39,213 bases of DNA from Acetatifactor sp. (GCA_029055435.1 JAIDDH010000052.1:1-39213), one strand, 5' to 3'. Shown: positions 8,786 to 17,662, numbered from the stretch's first letter. Numbers and translations: made by a program. The notes: a model not told the origin generated them from the letters alone.

Positions 8786-8813
8786 ATTATATCATTATAA
8801 AAGTATTTGTCAA
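8786..8813 (-). promoter_or_regulatory. Sigma-A promoter of the fatty-acid operon
   Basis: On the minus strand TTGACA (8808-8813) is followed after 16 bases by TATAAT (8786-8791), both perfect consensus. The -35 box lies inside an inverted repeat with arms AAAGTA and TACTTT (8800-8820), which might be a second operator. Predicted transcription start is near 8779. Confidence 0.8.
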
Positions 8814-8871
8814 CTACTTTTTACTGCGCAGCTCACTTTTTCTTTTTTTCCTTCCATTTTGGGCATATCTA

Positions 8872-8880
8872 TGATATAAT
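8872..8880 (+). promoter_or_regulatory. Extended -10 promoter of tRNA-Ala
   Basis: TGATATAAT at 8872-8880 is an extended -10 element (TGnTATAAT) with no strong -35 box. It lies 70 bases upstream of the tRNA and could also read into the DHH phosphoesterase gene. Confidence 0.55.
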
Positions 8881-8950
8881 GATTTTGTCTGAGACATGGA
8901 ACGACTATCCGTATATAGAGGGTCAGAAAAGTGATCTTCAAAACTTATGC

Positions 8951-9023
<73 letters not shown>

Positions 9024-9070
9024 TTTTCTATTTAAAAATAAGATAAAAGTACATATTAAAGGAGATTGTC

Positions 9071-9991
9071 ATGAGATTAATTACACGTTCAGACTTTGAT
9101 GGTCTTGCATGTGGCGCTCTTCTGAAAGAGGCCGGCATCATCGACCACTGGAAATTTGCGCATCCCAAGGATCTGCAGGATGGTCTTGTGGAAGTTACCG
9201 AGGATGACTGCCTCGCCAATGTTCCCTATGTGGAGGGATGCGGACTGTGGTTTGACCATCATTCCAGCGAGCATGAAAGACTGCAGTTGGCCGGGAAGTA
9301 CAAAGGCGAAAGCCGTATCACCCCTTCCTGCGCACGCATTATTTATGAATATTACGGCGGGAAAGAGCGTTTTCCCCAGTTTGACGATATGATGGAAGCC
9401 GTTGACAAAGTGGACTCCGGCAATCTCACCATAGACGAGATTCAGCATCCCGAGGGATGGATTTTAATCGGCTTTCTCATGGATCCCAGAACCGGACTCG
9501 GCAGATGGCGCGAATTTACCATCTCCAACTATCAGCTGATGGAGAAATTGATAGATGCCTGCCGCACCATGAGCACAGATGACATTTTGAATCTCCCCGA
9601 CGTAAAGGAGCGCATCGCTGTTTACAACGAGCAGACCGAGAAATTCATGGAGATGGTAAGGCAGCACACTCGCGTGGAAGGCAATGTCATCATCTCTGAT
9701 TTGCGAGGCGTGAATCCCATCTACTCCGGCAATCGTTTCCTGATCTACAGCATGTATCCCGAGCAGAATATCTCTGCGTGGATCGTGAGCGGCCGCGGCG
9801 GACAGGGTTGCTCTGCCGCAGTGGGCTACAGCATTTTGAACAAGACCTCCAATGTGGACGTGGGAAGTCTCATGCTCAAGTACAATGGAGGCGGCCACAG
9901 GAAAGTAGGCACCTGCCAGTTCTCAGATGAAAACATGGAAACCGAGCTGCCCAAGATGCTGGAAGAACTTTTGGCACTGGCAAATGCCTAA
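9071..9991 (+). CDS. DHH-family phosphoesterase (exopolyphosphatase-like)
   Basis: A soluble 306-residue DHH/DHHA1 protein expected to hydrolyse phosphodiester or polyphosphate bonds with divalent metals. The N-terminal metal motif is RSDFDGLACG (Asp8, Asp10). The DHH signature is WFDHHSSEHER near residue 61. The DHHA1 domain ends with the substrate-binding GGGHRKVGTCQF near 275-286. An AAAGGAGATTGTC site precedes the ATG. It follows tRNA-Ala by 47 bases and ends at a terminator. The substrate (nano-RNA, cyclic dinucleotide product or polyphosphate) cannot be told from sequence. Confidence 0.85.
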   Translation: MRLITRSDFDGLACGALLKEAGIIDHWKFAHPKDLQDGLVEVTEDDCLANVPYVEGCGLWFDHHSSEHERLQLAGKYKGESRITPSCARIIYEYYGGKERFPQFDDMMEAVDKVDSGNLTIDEIQHPEGWILIGFLMDPRTGLGRWREFTISNYQLMEKLIDACRTMSTDDILNLPDVKERIAVYNEQTEKFMEMVRQHTRVEGNVIISDLRGVNPIYSGNRFLIYSMYPEQNISAWIVSGRGGQGCSAAVGYSILNKTSNVDVGSLMLKYNGGGHRKVGTCQFSDENMETELPKMLEELLALANA

Positions 9992-10015
9992 ATCTCGATA
10001 AATTAGATTCAAATC

Positions 10016-10064
10016 AAAAAGAGTTGCGCCGGTCATTTATAACAGACCGACACAACTCTTTTTT
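10016..10064. terminator. Bidirectional rho-independent terminator
   Basis: Arms AAAAAGAGTTG and CAACTCTTTTT enclose an inner CGGTC/GACCG stem. The T-run on one side and A-run on the other let it stop both the DHH gene (plus) and the ABC importer operon (minus). Confidence 0.9.
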
Positions 10065-10091
10065 ACATATCCTAATATATCCCAATAATCC

Positions 10092-10931
10092 TTAACCTGC
10101 TTGACCTGTGATATTCGTCCCGAAATATTTGACCGAAATCTCACTCAGCACGCCTTCTTCACGCAGCTCTGTAATGGCCTGATTTATTGCCTCCCGCAGG
10201 CTTGCAGAATCCTCTCCCTTGCGCAGGGGAATGCACACATGAGACGCCTCCTCCGTGAGCGCCGCCACTTTCAGGTCGGCCTCCGGATGTACATTCATAT
10301 AGTCGTAAAAAGTCACTTCCGCATTCAGAGTGGCGTCAATTCTACCCTGCAGCAGAAGCTCGATAGTCTGATTCAGATCATCCACTCCCGTGGCGGTGGC
10401 GCCATAGCTCTCCGCCAGCTGCGCATAGGTGCTGGAGATGGTATTTGCGGTGGTCTTGCCGTTCAAATCCTCAAAGGATTGAATATCCGTGTTGTCACCG
10501 TTTACAATAATGGCCGTTTTGATATAACCATACGGTTCAGAAAAATCATACTTTTCCGCCCTCTCCTCGGTGTACTCCACACCGTTTACCATAATATCAT
10601 AGCGCCCTGCATCCAGTCCTGCCAAGAGGCCGTCCCACTCGCCTTCCACAAAGACAACCTTAACTCCAAGCTTCTCCGCAATTTTCTGTGCGACCTCCAC
10701 ATCAAATCCCACCAACTCATCATTCTCATCATGATAAGTCCAGGGCGCCCAGGTTCCCTCCATGGCCACGGTGATCTCCCCAGCCTCCTGAATGCGGGCA
10801 AGTTGATCCTTCTCCCCGCTCGCTCCCTGAGAAGCATTATTCCCGGGCGCTTTGCCGCCGCAGGCGGAGAGCGCAAAGGCTCCCAGAACCGTCAATAAAA
10901 CCACATATTTCTTCCAACTCCACTTTTTCAT
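10092..10931 (-). CDS. Amino-acid ABC transporter substrate-binding lipoprotein
   Basis: Extracellular binding protein of a polar amino-acid importer. Residues 1-23 are a lipoprotein signal with lipobox LSAC, so Cys24 is the predicted lipid anchor. The mature part is a type 3 solute-binding domain with the hallmark AMEGTWAPWTYHDENDELVG and GFDVEVAQKIAEKLG. The 279-residue length is normal. It is the last gene of the permease-ATPase-binding protein operon and ends near the shared terminator. The order and sequence style recall cystine or other polar amino-acid importers (TcyA/FliY type), but the substrate is not established. Confidence 0.9.
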   Translation of the reverse strand: MKKWSWKKYVVLLTVLGAFALSACGGKAPGNNASQGASGEKDQLARIQEAGEITVAMEGTWAPWTYHDENDELVGFDVEVAQKIAEKLGVKVVFVEGEWDGLLAGLDAGRYDIMVNGVEYTEERAEKYDFSEPYGYIKTAIIVNGDNTDIQSFEDLNGKTTANTISSTYAQLAESYGATATGVDDLNQTIELLLQGRIDATLNAEVTFYDYMNVHPEADLKVAALTEEASHVCIPLRKGEDSASLREAINQAITELREEGVLSEISVKYFGTNITGQAG

Positions 10932-10960
10932 ATCTTTTCCTCCTTTTATTACAACTCTTT

Positions 10961-11704
10961 CTATGCCCCGCGCTCCTGCAGGGTACGCAGAAATTCTCTG
11001 CTGCGCTCCTCTTTTGGCGCTGCAAAAAAATCGCCGCTTGCTCCAGCCTCCAGCACCACGCCTCCGTCCATGAAGATCACTCGATTCGACACCTGTCTCG
11101 CAAAAGCAATCTCATGGGTCACCACCAACATCGTCCTGCCCTCATCGGCCAATCCGCGCATCACCTGCAGCACCTCCCCCGTGAGCTCCGGGTCCAGCGC
11201 CGAAGTGGGCTCATCAAAAAAGATAATCTCGGGATTGGCGGCAAGCGCCCGGGCGATGGCAACACGCTGCTGCTGCCCGCCGGAGAGCTGATGCGGATAA
11301 TGATCCTGCCGGTCGGACAGTCCAACCTTGTTCAGCATCTGCCTGCCTATGACCTCCGCATCCTGTCTTTTCATTTTCCCGGCGACAATCAACCCTTCTG
11401 TCACATTCTGAAGCGCCGTCTTATTGCTGAACAGATGAAAACTCTGAAACACAAATCCTGTCTTCCTGCGAATCCGCGCTATATCCCGCCTGGCTATCTT
11501 ATCCAGCGCAAAATGCTCACCGTCAAATGTATAGCTGCCCGCATCCGCCGTCTCCAGAAAGTTCAGACACCGAAGCAGCGTAGTCTTCCCGGAACCGCTG
11601 GGGCCCAGAATTGCCACCACATCTCCCTTGTTCACATCCAGATCAACATCCCGCAGCACCTCAAGCCCGCCGAAGGATTTGCGCAAACCTCTCACCTCTA
11701 ACAT
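10961..11704 (-). CDS. Amino-acid ABC transporter ATP-binding protein
   Basis: ATPase of the PAAT importer family, energising uptake from the cytoplasmic face. The 247-residue protein carries Walker [10 protein letters not shown] (about 35-43), the signature [15 protein letters not shown], Walker [16 protein letters not shown] and the switch His in VVTHEIAFA. It lies between permease and binding-protein genes, 21 bases after the former. The C-terminus [10 protein letters not shown] is standard for GlnQ/TcyC-like proteins. Confidence 0.95.
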   Translation of the reverse strand: MLEVRGLRKSFGGLEVLRDVDLDVNKGDVVAILGPSGSGKTTLLRCLNFLETADAGSYTFDGEHFALDKIARRDIARIRRKTGFVFQSFHLFSNKTALQNVTEGLIVAGKMKRQDAEVIGRQMLNKVGLSDRQDHYPHQLSGGQQQRVAIARALAANPEIIFFDEPTSALDPELTGEVLQVMRGLADEGRTMLVVTHEIAFARQVSNRVIFMDGGVVLEAGASGDFFAAPKEERSREFLRTLQERGA

Positions 11705-11725
11705 GATATCGTCCCCTTATCAAGC

Positions 11726-12451
11726 TCAAACCCGAAATCTTCTGCGCCCGGCCGTCTGCTTTTTCATGGGCTGTCGGCCATAGGTCTGCAGCCTTTTTTC
11801 TCCCGCCCGCTGAACTCCGGTCAAAATCGTACAAAACATCAGATAGACGAATCCCACCTCCAGATAGAGAAGCAGCGGCTCATAAGTTCTGGCCACAATC
11901 CGCTGGGTGGACATAAACATCTCCGCCACGGTGATGTTGGCCGCCAGCGAAGTCTCCTTCAACAGTCCGATCAGCGAGTTGGACAGAGGCGGAAACGCAA
12001 TGCGCAGCGCCTGAGGCAGCACAATTCTCCACATGATCTGCATCCATGACATCCCCACGCAATAACCGGCCTCTATCTGCCCCTTCGGCACGGATTCCAG
12101 CGCCGCCCGGATGGTCTCCGAGGCATAGGCGCCCTCATTGATGGAAAACACAATCACCGCCGCCGGAAAGGGCTCCAGCACAATCCCCAGACTCGGCAGC
12201 CCGTAAAACACCACAAACAACTGCACCAGAATCGGCGTTCCCCGAATCACCCACACATAAAAGCGCGCAATCTGCTTCAGCACCCGCACATCCGCAAACT
12301 GAATCAGGGCCACAATCACCGCGATTATCAGCGCAAACACGAAAGAAATGGCCGTCAGGGGAATGGTGAGCTTCAACCCCGGCAGCAGGATTTTCCAGAA
12401 GGAATCTATGAAAATTTCAACCCATCGCTGGTTCAGGAATTCTTCAAACAT
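11726..12451 (-). CDS. Amino-acid ABC transporter permease
   Basis: Membrane subunit of the importer. The start at 12451 (MFEEFLNQRWVEIF) has AAGGAAG upstream. A longer frame from 12505 would run close to the preceding gene. The 241-residue protein has about five membrane segments and a cytoplasmic EAA loop ending in EAGYCVGMSWMQIMWRIVLP, the ATPase contact. It is the first gene of the operon. A weak promoter may lie in the 57-base gap, where TATAGT and TATACAAT occur, but I cannot fix it. Confidence 0.92.
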   Translation of the reverse strand: MFEEFLNQRWVEIFIDSFWKILLPGLKLTIPLTAISFVFALIIAVIVALIQFADVRVLKQIARFYVWVIRGTPILVQLFVVFYGLPSLGIVLEPFPAAVIVFSINEGAYASETIRAALESVPKGQIEAGYCVGMSWMQIMWRIVLPQALRIAFPPLSNSLIGLLKETSLAANITVAEMFMSTQRIVARTYEPLLLYLEVGFVYLMFCTILTGVQRAGEKRLQTYGRQPMKKQTAGRRRFRV

Positions 12452-12508
12452 ATCCACAATCTTCCTTTTATTGTATACTATAGCACTATGAAATAGTCTA
12501 GGCAAGCC

Positions 12509-13705
12509 CTATTTTCCATCACGCTTCTCCAACAGGCAGACAGCCTCCGTGGCTTCCGTGAACGGGAACATATCCACCCCCACCGCCCTCTTTACCTGAT
12601 AGCCATATCTCTTCAGATATTTCAAATCCCGGATCAATGTCTCGGGATTACAGGACACATAGACCACTTTCGAGGGCCCCAGCCGAACGACAGAGCTCAA
12701 AAACGCCTCATCGCTTCCGGCCCGGGGCGGATCCATCAACAACACATCCACCATCATCTGCCCCTTCTGTCTCCCCGCATTCCGTCCTTCTTCGCCCTGT
12801 GCCTGCGCGGCCATATCTGTCAAAAATTTCCCCGCATCATTCAGATAAAATTGTATATTTTCCACTCCGTTGCGCTTTGCATTGATACGTGCATCCCGCA
12901 CTGCGTCAGCGTTCAGCTCCACACCGATGACATTTCCCGCCCGTCCGGCGGCAATGATTCCCATGGTTCCTGTACCGCAATAGGCGTCCAGCACAGTCTC
13001 CCCGCCTGCGAGCTGCGCGTACTCCAGCGCTTTACCATACAGCTTTTCCGTCTGCACCGGATTCACCTGATAAAAGGATTTCGGGGAAATACGGAAAGTT
13101 TTCCCACAGAGCACATCCTCGATATAGCCCTTTCCATAAATGACCTGCTCCCGCTCGCCCAGTACCATACTGGTGCCCCGACCGTTCACATTGACCACAA
13201 TGGTGGTAATCTCCGGGTGCTCCTTACGAAGTGCTTTCACAAAATTATTTTTGGAAGGCAGAATCGGCGAGGCCAAAACCAGTACCACCATAATCTGCTC
13301 TGTGGCATGCGCCGTGCGGATCAACACATGGCGAAACAGTCCATAGCCCGTGTCCTCATTGTAAGGACGTATCTTAAAAGAAGGCAAAAGCTTTCTGATG
13401 GAAACAATGATGGCATCCGCCTTCTCATTTTCGATATAACAGCTGTCCACCGGCACAATGCGGTGGCTGGCGGCCTCATAGATACCGGAAATGACACGAT
13501 GCCGTCTGTCCTCCCCGAACACCGCATGCACCTTGTTGCGGTAGTGGGCCGGCTGCTCCATACCAATCATAGGCTCCGGCTTACAAAAGGGAGCCATCAA
13601 TTTGGCAAAACGCTTCTCTTTCTCCTGCAGCTGCTCCTCATAGGGCTTATCCACCCATCTGCATCCGCCGCATTTTCCCGACACGGGACAGATTTTCTCT
13701 CTCAT
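12509..13705 (-). CDS. rlmD: 23S rRNA (uracil-5-)-methyltransferase, RlmD/RumA family
   Basis: SAM-dependent methylation of a uracil C5 in 23S rRNA. The N-terminus has the iron-sulfur ligands CPVSGKCGGC plus a later Cys in VPVDSCYIE. The C-terminal Rossmann domain has SFYQVNPVQTEKLY, VLDAYCGTGTMGI, LLMDPPRAG and the catalytic cysteine in YVSCNPETLIRDL. At 398 residues it lacks the N-terminal TRAM domain of longer relatives. It sits 21 bases downstream of the YgjP-like gene. Which uracil is modified (747 or 1939 type) is uncertain. Confidence 0.88.
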   Translation of the reverse strand: MREKICPVSGKCGGCRWVDKPYEEQLQEKEKRFAKLMAPFCKPEPMIGMEQPAHYRNKVHAVFGEDRRHRVISGIYEAASHRIVPVDSCYIENEKADAIIVSIRKLLPSFKIRPYNEDTGYGLFRHVLIRTAHATEQIMVVLVLASPILPSKNNFVKALRKEHPEITTIVVNVNGRGTSMVLGEREQVIYGKGYIEDVLCGKTFRISPKSFYQVNPVQTEKLYGKALEYAQLAGGETVLDAYCGTGTMGIIAAGRAGNVIGVELNADAVRDARINAKRNGVENIQFYLNDAGKFLTDMAAQAQGEEGRNAGRQKGQMMVDVLLMDPPRAGSDEAFLSSVVRLGPSKVVYVSCNPETLIRDLKYLKRYGYQVKRAVGVDMFPFTEATEAVCLLEKRDGK

Positions 13706-13726
13706 ACTTCTATATTGCCCCCTCCG

Positions 13727-14293
13727 TCACTCTATGCCATATTGCCTGAGTTTCTCCCTGCGCTCCCGATAATCCGGCAGATAACGCTCCACCTCCTGCC
13801 AAAACTCGGGAGAATGATTCATGTGCCGCCTGTGCGCCAGCTCATGCACCACCACATAGTCCACCAGCTCCGGGGGAACAAAGAGCAGTCTGCAATTAAA
13901 ATTCAGATTGCCGTCGCTGCTGCAGCTTCCCCATCTGGTTCTCTGATTGCGCATGGAAATGCGTCCGTAGGCCACGCCCATCATCCCGGCGTAATAGGCC
14001 ACCCGCTGCGTCACAAGCCGCCGGATCTGCCTCTTGCCCGCCTCGCTTGTCACCTCCGGCAGACGTGTGACCGACGCCTGCGGCACATTGACCAGCCTGC
14101 TCCTCTTTCGCAGAATCCACGCCGTGTGCTTCTCGATAAAATACCGGATCACCTCGTCCGACGTCCTCTCGGGCACCCGGGCATAAACCCTGCCGTCGCT
14201 CTTTATCTGCAGACCCAGAGACTTTCTCCGCGTATAGACAATCTCCACGGGAATGGTCTCCTCCGCCTCACAAATCACATATTCCTTAATCAT
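13727..14293 (-). CDS. YgjP/DUF45 family SprT-like zinc metalloprotein
   Basis: A 188-residue cytoplasmic protein of the M48-related DUF45 group. The zinc motif is VVHELAHRRHMNHSPEFW (near 148-165), with HExxH-like HELAH and a downstream His. RISMRNQRTRWGSCSSDGNLNFN is the family signature. E. coli YgjP is reported as a UTP pyrophosphatase while others are called proteases, so activity is open. It probably shares a transcript with the rRNA methyltransferase downstream. Confidence 0.85.
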   Translation of the reverse strand: MIKEYVICEAEETIPVEIVYTRRKSLGLQIKSDGRVYARVPERTSDEVIRYFIEKHTAWILRKRSRLVNVPQASVTRLPEVTSEAGKRQIRRLVTQRVAYYAGMMGVAYGRISMRNQRTRWGSCSSDGNLNFNCRLLFVPPELVDYVVVHELAHRRHMNHSPEFWQEVERYLPDYRERREKLRQYGIE

Positions 14294-14343
14294 ATACCCT
14301 CAATGCCTCACAACACACTGCCACTGATTCAGGCAATACAAAA

Positions 14344-14384
14344 GAAAATGGCAAAATCCTCTCACAAGAATTTTAGCCATTTTC
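14344..14384 (-). terminator. Terminator of tRNA-Pro
   Basis: On the minus strand, arms GAAAATGGC and GCCATTTTC with an inner AAAAT/ATTTT stem, followed by TTTTGT. It sits 7 bases beyond the tRNA 3' end. Confidence 0.75.
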
Positions 14385-14390
14385 TAATCA

Positions 14391-14465
14391 TCGGAGTGGC
14401 GGGATTCGAACTCGCGACCTCCGCCTCCCTAAGACGGCGCTCTAACCAAGCTGAGCCACACCCCG
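14391..14465 (-). tRNA. tRNA-Pro(AGG)
   Basis: A 75-base cloverleaf. The acceptor CGGGGTG pairs with CACTCCG and the discriminator is A. The D arm is GCTC...GAGC. The anticodon stem CCGTC/GGCGG has loop TTAGGGA, anticodon AGG. The T stem GCGAG/CCCGC has one A-C mismatch. CCA is not encoded. Confidence 0.92.
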
Positions 14466-14529
14466 AAGCACAAGCAGTATTATAACCTGTGCTTTTGAAA
14501 ATTGCAATAGTTTTTTTGAAAATTGTTGA

Positions 14530-14864
14530 AATTTTTGTAACAGCTTAACTTGAAATATCGCGAATGCTATTCCAACAGTGTCGGGGCAGAAAGACCGGGA
14601 TGGTTTGGCAGGCGGCTGCGGTTGGGTGTTTTCTAATAGTGCTGTGATAAAATCTTGCAATTTGCGGGTCGGTTCTAAGGTGCATCCATGCACCGTAGAA
14701 CCTGAAATGCGCATCCATGCGCATTTCACCCTGGTCTCCGGCACGCACTATAAGAAAACGCATCAACCTCCGCCAGAGCCTGCCAAACCATCCCGGTCTC
14801 CTTCCGCCTCGACACCCACTGAATATAGCCCTCGCAATATTTTAGGCTGAATTGTTACAAAATT
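14530..14864. repeat. Long foldback (MITE-like) palindromic element A
   Basis: Almost the whole 335 bases pair with themselves. Imperfect terminal inverted repeats of about 60 bases begin and end in TGTAACA/TGTTACA. Inside is a perfect 22-bp inverted repeat (14592-14613 with 14778-14799), then a partly paired zone (14620-14642 with 14745-14768). The apex holds two tight palindromes (14671-14702 and 14703-14728, each with a CC centre). No open frame or transposase is present. The ends match element B at 17505. It fills the gap between tRNA-Pro and the threonine-aldolase-like gene. Confidence 0.85.
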
Positions 14865-14887
14865 TTGATGTTCAATTACGCTTCCAC

Positions 14888-15922
14888 CTAAAACTGCTCT
14901 AGCATGGCAATCAGCGCATCTACATCACATTCTTTGGTCGCCCAGCTGGTGCAGAATCGAACCACGCTGTGTTCCGCGTCCACCCTGTGATCATAAGAAA
15001 ATCCAAAATGCTCCCTCAGCGCGTCCAGATGCGCGTCCGGCATAATCACAAATATCTGATTGGTGTGATTGGGAGCCACCAGCTCATAGCCCTTTTGCAC
15101 AAATGTCGTCCGAAGCTTCTCCGCAAGGACTGTGGCATGGGAAGATATCTCCAGATAGAGATCATCCGTAAACAATGCGTCAAACTGCACGCCCAGAAGG
15201 CGTCCCTTCGCCAGCATGCCGCCTTTTTGTTTGATCAGATAGCGGAAATCCTCCTTCAGCTCGTCCCGGCTGATGACCACTGCCTCCCCGAACAATGCGC
15301 CCACTTTGGTTCCACCAATGTAAAATACATCCGTATATCGTGCGACGTCCGCAAAAGTCAGATCGTTGTCTGAAGCGGCAAGACCATAGCCCAAACGGGC
15401 GCCGTCCAAAAACAAGTACAAACCATACTTTTGGCAGACCTCATAGAGTGCCGAGAGCTCGGCCCTGCTATAAATGCTTCCCAGTTCTGTGGGATTGGAT
15501 ATGTATACCATTTTAGGCTGCACCATATGTTCAAAGCTATCATTATCTCTGTGCTCAATACAAGCTGCTTCCACCTGAGCCGCCGTAATTTTTCCATCCT
15601 CGCCGGGCAATCCCAGCACCTTGTGCCCGCAGGACTCCACCGCCCCGGTCTCGTGGACATTGATATGTCCCGTCGCCGCGCAGAGCACTCCCTGATGAGG
15701 CCGCAGGGCCGCGTCGATCACTGTCAAATTGGTCTGGGTGCCGCCCACCAGAAAATGAACAGCCAGACTCTCGTCCCCGCAGGCTTTGCGAATCTTTTGG
15801 GCGGCTTCCAAACAATAGGCGTCCTCACCGTAACCCACAGTCTGTTCCCCATTGGTCTGCACCAGACGCTCCATCACCTTCGGATGCGCGCCCTCATTAT
15901 AGTCACACTGAAATAAAATCAT
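14888..15922 (-). CDS. Threonine aldolase-like PLP enzyme (beta-eliminating lyase family)
   Basis: Fold-type I PLP enzyme likely cleaving L-threonine or L-allo-threonine to glycine and acetaldehyde. The start at 15922 (MILFQCDYNEGAHPKVMERL) has AGGAGG upstream and overlaps the dipeptidase stop by 4 bases (ATGA), implying translational coupling. The 344-residue protein has the PLP Lys in YIGGTKVGALFGEAVV, VGGTQTNL for cofactor phosphate and FLDGARLGYGL with the cofactor Asp. Substrate specificity within the family (threonine aldolase versus related lyases) is not resolved. Confidence 0.85.
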   Translation of the reverse strand: MILFQCDYNEGAHPKVMERLVQTNGEQTVGYGEDAYCLEAAQKIRKACGDESLAVHFLVGGTQTNLTVIDAALRPHQGVLCAATGHINVHETGAVESCGHKVLGLPGEDGKITAAQVEAACIEHRDNDSFEHMVQPKMVYISNPTELGSIYSRAELSALYEVCQKYGLYLFLDGARLGYGLAASDNDLTFADVARYTDVFYIGGTKVGALFGEAVVISRDELKEDFRYLIKQKGGMLAKGRLLGVQFDALFTDDLYLEISSHATVLAEKLRTTFVQKGYELVAPNHTNQIFVIMPDAHLDALREHFGFSYDHRVDAEHSVVRFCTSWATKECDVDALIAMLEQF

Positions 15923-17415
15923 GACTGTCCTGCCTCCTTTTCTGCCAAAAGCCGCAGCAGATACTCCCACACTCTCCTGGTGGATGATATGCTCAAGGTC
16001 TCCTCCGTAGTGTGAATCGCCTGCATATCCGGCCCGATGGACACGCAGTCCAAATCGTGGATTTTGCTGCCCAGAAGCCCGCACTCAAGCCCCGCATGAA
16101 TGGCCTCCACTCTGGGCTCACGGCCATACATTTCCCGGTAGACCCGGATCATTTTCTCACGCAAAGGCGAATCCGCGCGATATTTCCAGCCGGGATACAC
16201 TCCGCTTACCGAGACAGTGCCCCCTGCCAGCTCCGTGATGGCGCCAAGCTTCTCAATCAGGGCATCCCGCGCACTCTCAATGCTGCTGCGCACGGAAAAC
16301 TCAGCGGTAAGCCCTTCCTCCTCCAGCTTCAAAATACCCAGATTCAGCGAAGTCTCCACCAGTCCCGGCATATCCGCGCTCATGTTCTGCACACCGTTTG
16401 GCAGACCCGTCAGCATGGCCGCCGCTCTGCGCGTATCCTCCACGGACAGCGCAGCAGTCTTCTCTTCGCTGCCGCCAAACTCCCAGCGCATCGTAAATCC
16501 CGGGTCCTTGGAGGCGAGCTCCGCTGCAATTTCGTTTTTCAGCTTTTCCAGCATTTCCGGTATTCCAAACTTTTCCATATTTTCCGAGTGCTTCTGACAA
16601 TTCCCGCAATCCGGTGAAAACAAAAGCTCCGCCCTTGTCTCTCGAGGAATCGCATTGTCCGCAAGACCGCCCTCCACATGGATGAGCCGCACCGGATATG
16701 ACTTACTCAGAGCCCGGAGCACCCTTCCGAAGAGACTGTTGGAATTGCCGCGCTCCTTCTGGATTTCCTCCCCGGAATGTCCGCCCAGAAGTCCGCCTAT
16801 ATAAAGGCTGCACACAGTGCCCGCACAGGGCTCCTTTTTCATGGACAGCTTACAGTTCACACGCGCTCCCCCCGCGCATCCCGTGAGGAAAACACCCTCT
16901 TCCTCAGAGTCAAGATTCACAAGACGATTCCCCTGCAGCATGGACAACTCAATCCCTCTGGCGCCATCCATACCCACCTCTTCATCCACGGTGATGACCA
17001 CCTCCAGCCGGGGATGCGGAATATCCTGCGCATCCAGAAGCGCCAGCGCATAGGCCACCGCAATACCATCGTCTCCGCCCAGACTGGTGTGCTCTGCATA
17101 AATACGATCTCCGTCCACGGCGACCTGAAGCCCCTCTGTCCTCATATCCTTTGGACATCCCGGCTCCTTCACCGCCACCATATCCATATGCCCCTGCAGA
17201 ATGACCGCAGGTTCAGCCTCATAGCCCGGAGTCGCCTCCTTGAAAATAATCACATTTTTCAGCGCATCCTGAATAACCTCCAGATTCCTGCTTCGTGCAA
17301 ACTCCACAAGATAATCGCTGATCTGCTCCACATTGCCCGAGCCATGCGGAATCCTGGTGATTTCTTCAAAATAATAAAACACTTTCTGCGGTTCCAGATT
17401 TGACAAAACACCCAT
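15919..17415 (-). CDS. pepD: Aminoacyl-histidine dipeptidase (PepD-type, M20 family)
   Basis: Cytoplasmic dizinc dipeptidase. The 498-residue length matches PepD. Metal and catalytic positions are visible: His and Asp in LQGHMDMV, Asp in LGGDDGIAVAYA, the Glu pair in VDEEVGMDGA, Asp in NLDSEEEG, and late segments HAGLECG and SIGPDMQAIHTTEE. A lid domain is inserted in the middle. GGAGGTAGCGT precedes the ATG. It is co-transcribed with the aldolase-like gene, suggesting release and breakdown of peptide-derived amino acids. Confidence 0.92.
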   Translation of the reverse strand: MGVLSNLEPQKVFYYFEEITRIPHGSGNVEQISDYLVEFARSRNLEVIQDALKNVIIFKEATPGYEAEPAVILQGHMDMVAVKEPGCPKDMRTEGLQVAVDGDRIYAEHTSLGGDDGIAVAYALALLDAQDIPHPRLEVVITVDEEVGMDGARGIELSMLQGNRLVNLDSEEEGVFLTGCAGGARVNCKLSMKKEPCAGTVCSLYIGGLLGGHSGEEIQKERGNSNSLFGRVLRALSKSYPVRLIHVEGGLADNAIPRETRAELLFSPDCGNCQKHSENMEKFGIPEMLEKLKNEIAAELASKDPGFTMRWEFGGSEEKTAALSVEDTRRAAAMLTGLPNGVQNMSADMPGLVETSLNLGILKLEEEGLTAEFSVRSSIESARDALIEKLGAITELAGGTVSVSGVYPGWKYRADSPLREKMIRVYREMYGREPRVEAIHAGLECGLLGSKIHDLDCVSIGPDMQAIHTTEETLSISSTRRVWEYLLRLLAEKEAGQS

Positions 17416-17467
17416 ACGCTACCTCCAGATTTCAGTTCTTTGATAAGCATAGCCTGATTCAGTCTAG

Positions 17468-17497
17468 ACAATACCACTTCTCCTCCGGTTCTGTCAA
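17468..17497 (-). promoter_or_regulatory. Probable promoter of the pepD-aldolase operon
   Basis: On the minus strand TTGACA (17492-17497) is followed after 18 bases by TATTGT (17468-17473). Repeat element B ends 7 bases upstream of the -35 box. Confidence 0.5.
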
Positions 17498-17504
17498 GGA
17501 GGGA

Positions 17505-17595
17505 GTAACAGTACAGCCTGCAATATTGCGAATGCTATTCCAACCGTATCGACGGGAGAAGACAGCCCTCACAATATTGCAGGCTGCACTGTTAC
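17505..17595. repeat. Short palindromic repeat element B
   Basis: A 91-base element whose 24-base ends are inverted with one mismatch (outer GTAACAGT, inner CAATATTG). Its left half shares GCGAATGCTATTCCAAC exactly with element A, and its right end CCCTC-CAATATT also matches. It looks like the core of the same repeat family without the long foldback insert. It lies between divergent promoters at 17468-17497 and 17635-17662. Confidence 0.8.
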
Positions 17596-17634
17596 AGAAG
17601 GTCAGGAATCCATACGAATCCATGCCGATCTTCA

Positions 17635-17662
17635 TTGAAAAATCCCCTGTTCCTGTTATAAT
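17635..17662 (+). promoter_or_regulatory. Promoter of the metallophosphoesterase gene
   Basis: TTGAAA (17635-17640), 16-base spacer, TATAAT (17657-17662). AGGAGG follows, 11 bases before the ATG at 17710. Confidence 0.65.

Noticed and set aside
12452..12508. Riboswitch or T-box before the ABC importer
   Set aside because: The gap is only 57 bases, too short for these leaders, and no conserved box is seen.
12851..14485. Plus-strand open frame of 544 codons
   Set aside because: Runs antisense through the rRNA methyltransferase, the YgjP-like gene and tRNA-Pro; a shadow frame.
14530..14864. Retron or group II intron
   Set aside because: There is no reverse transcriptase nearby and no intron domain V-like motif; it is simply self-complementary.
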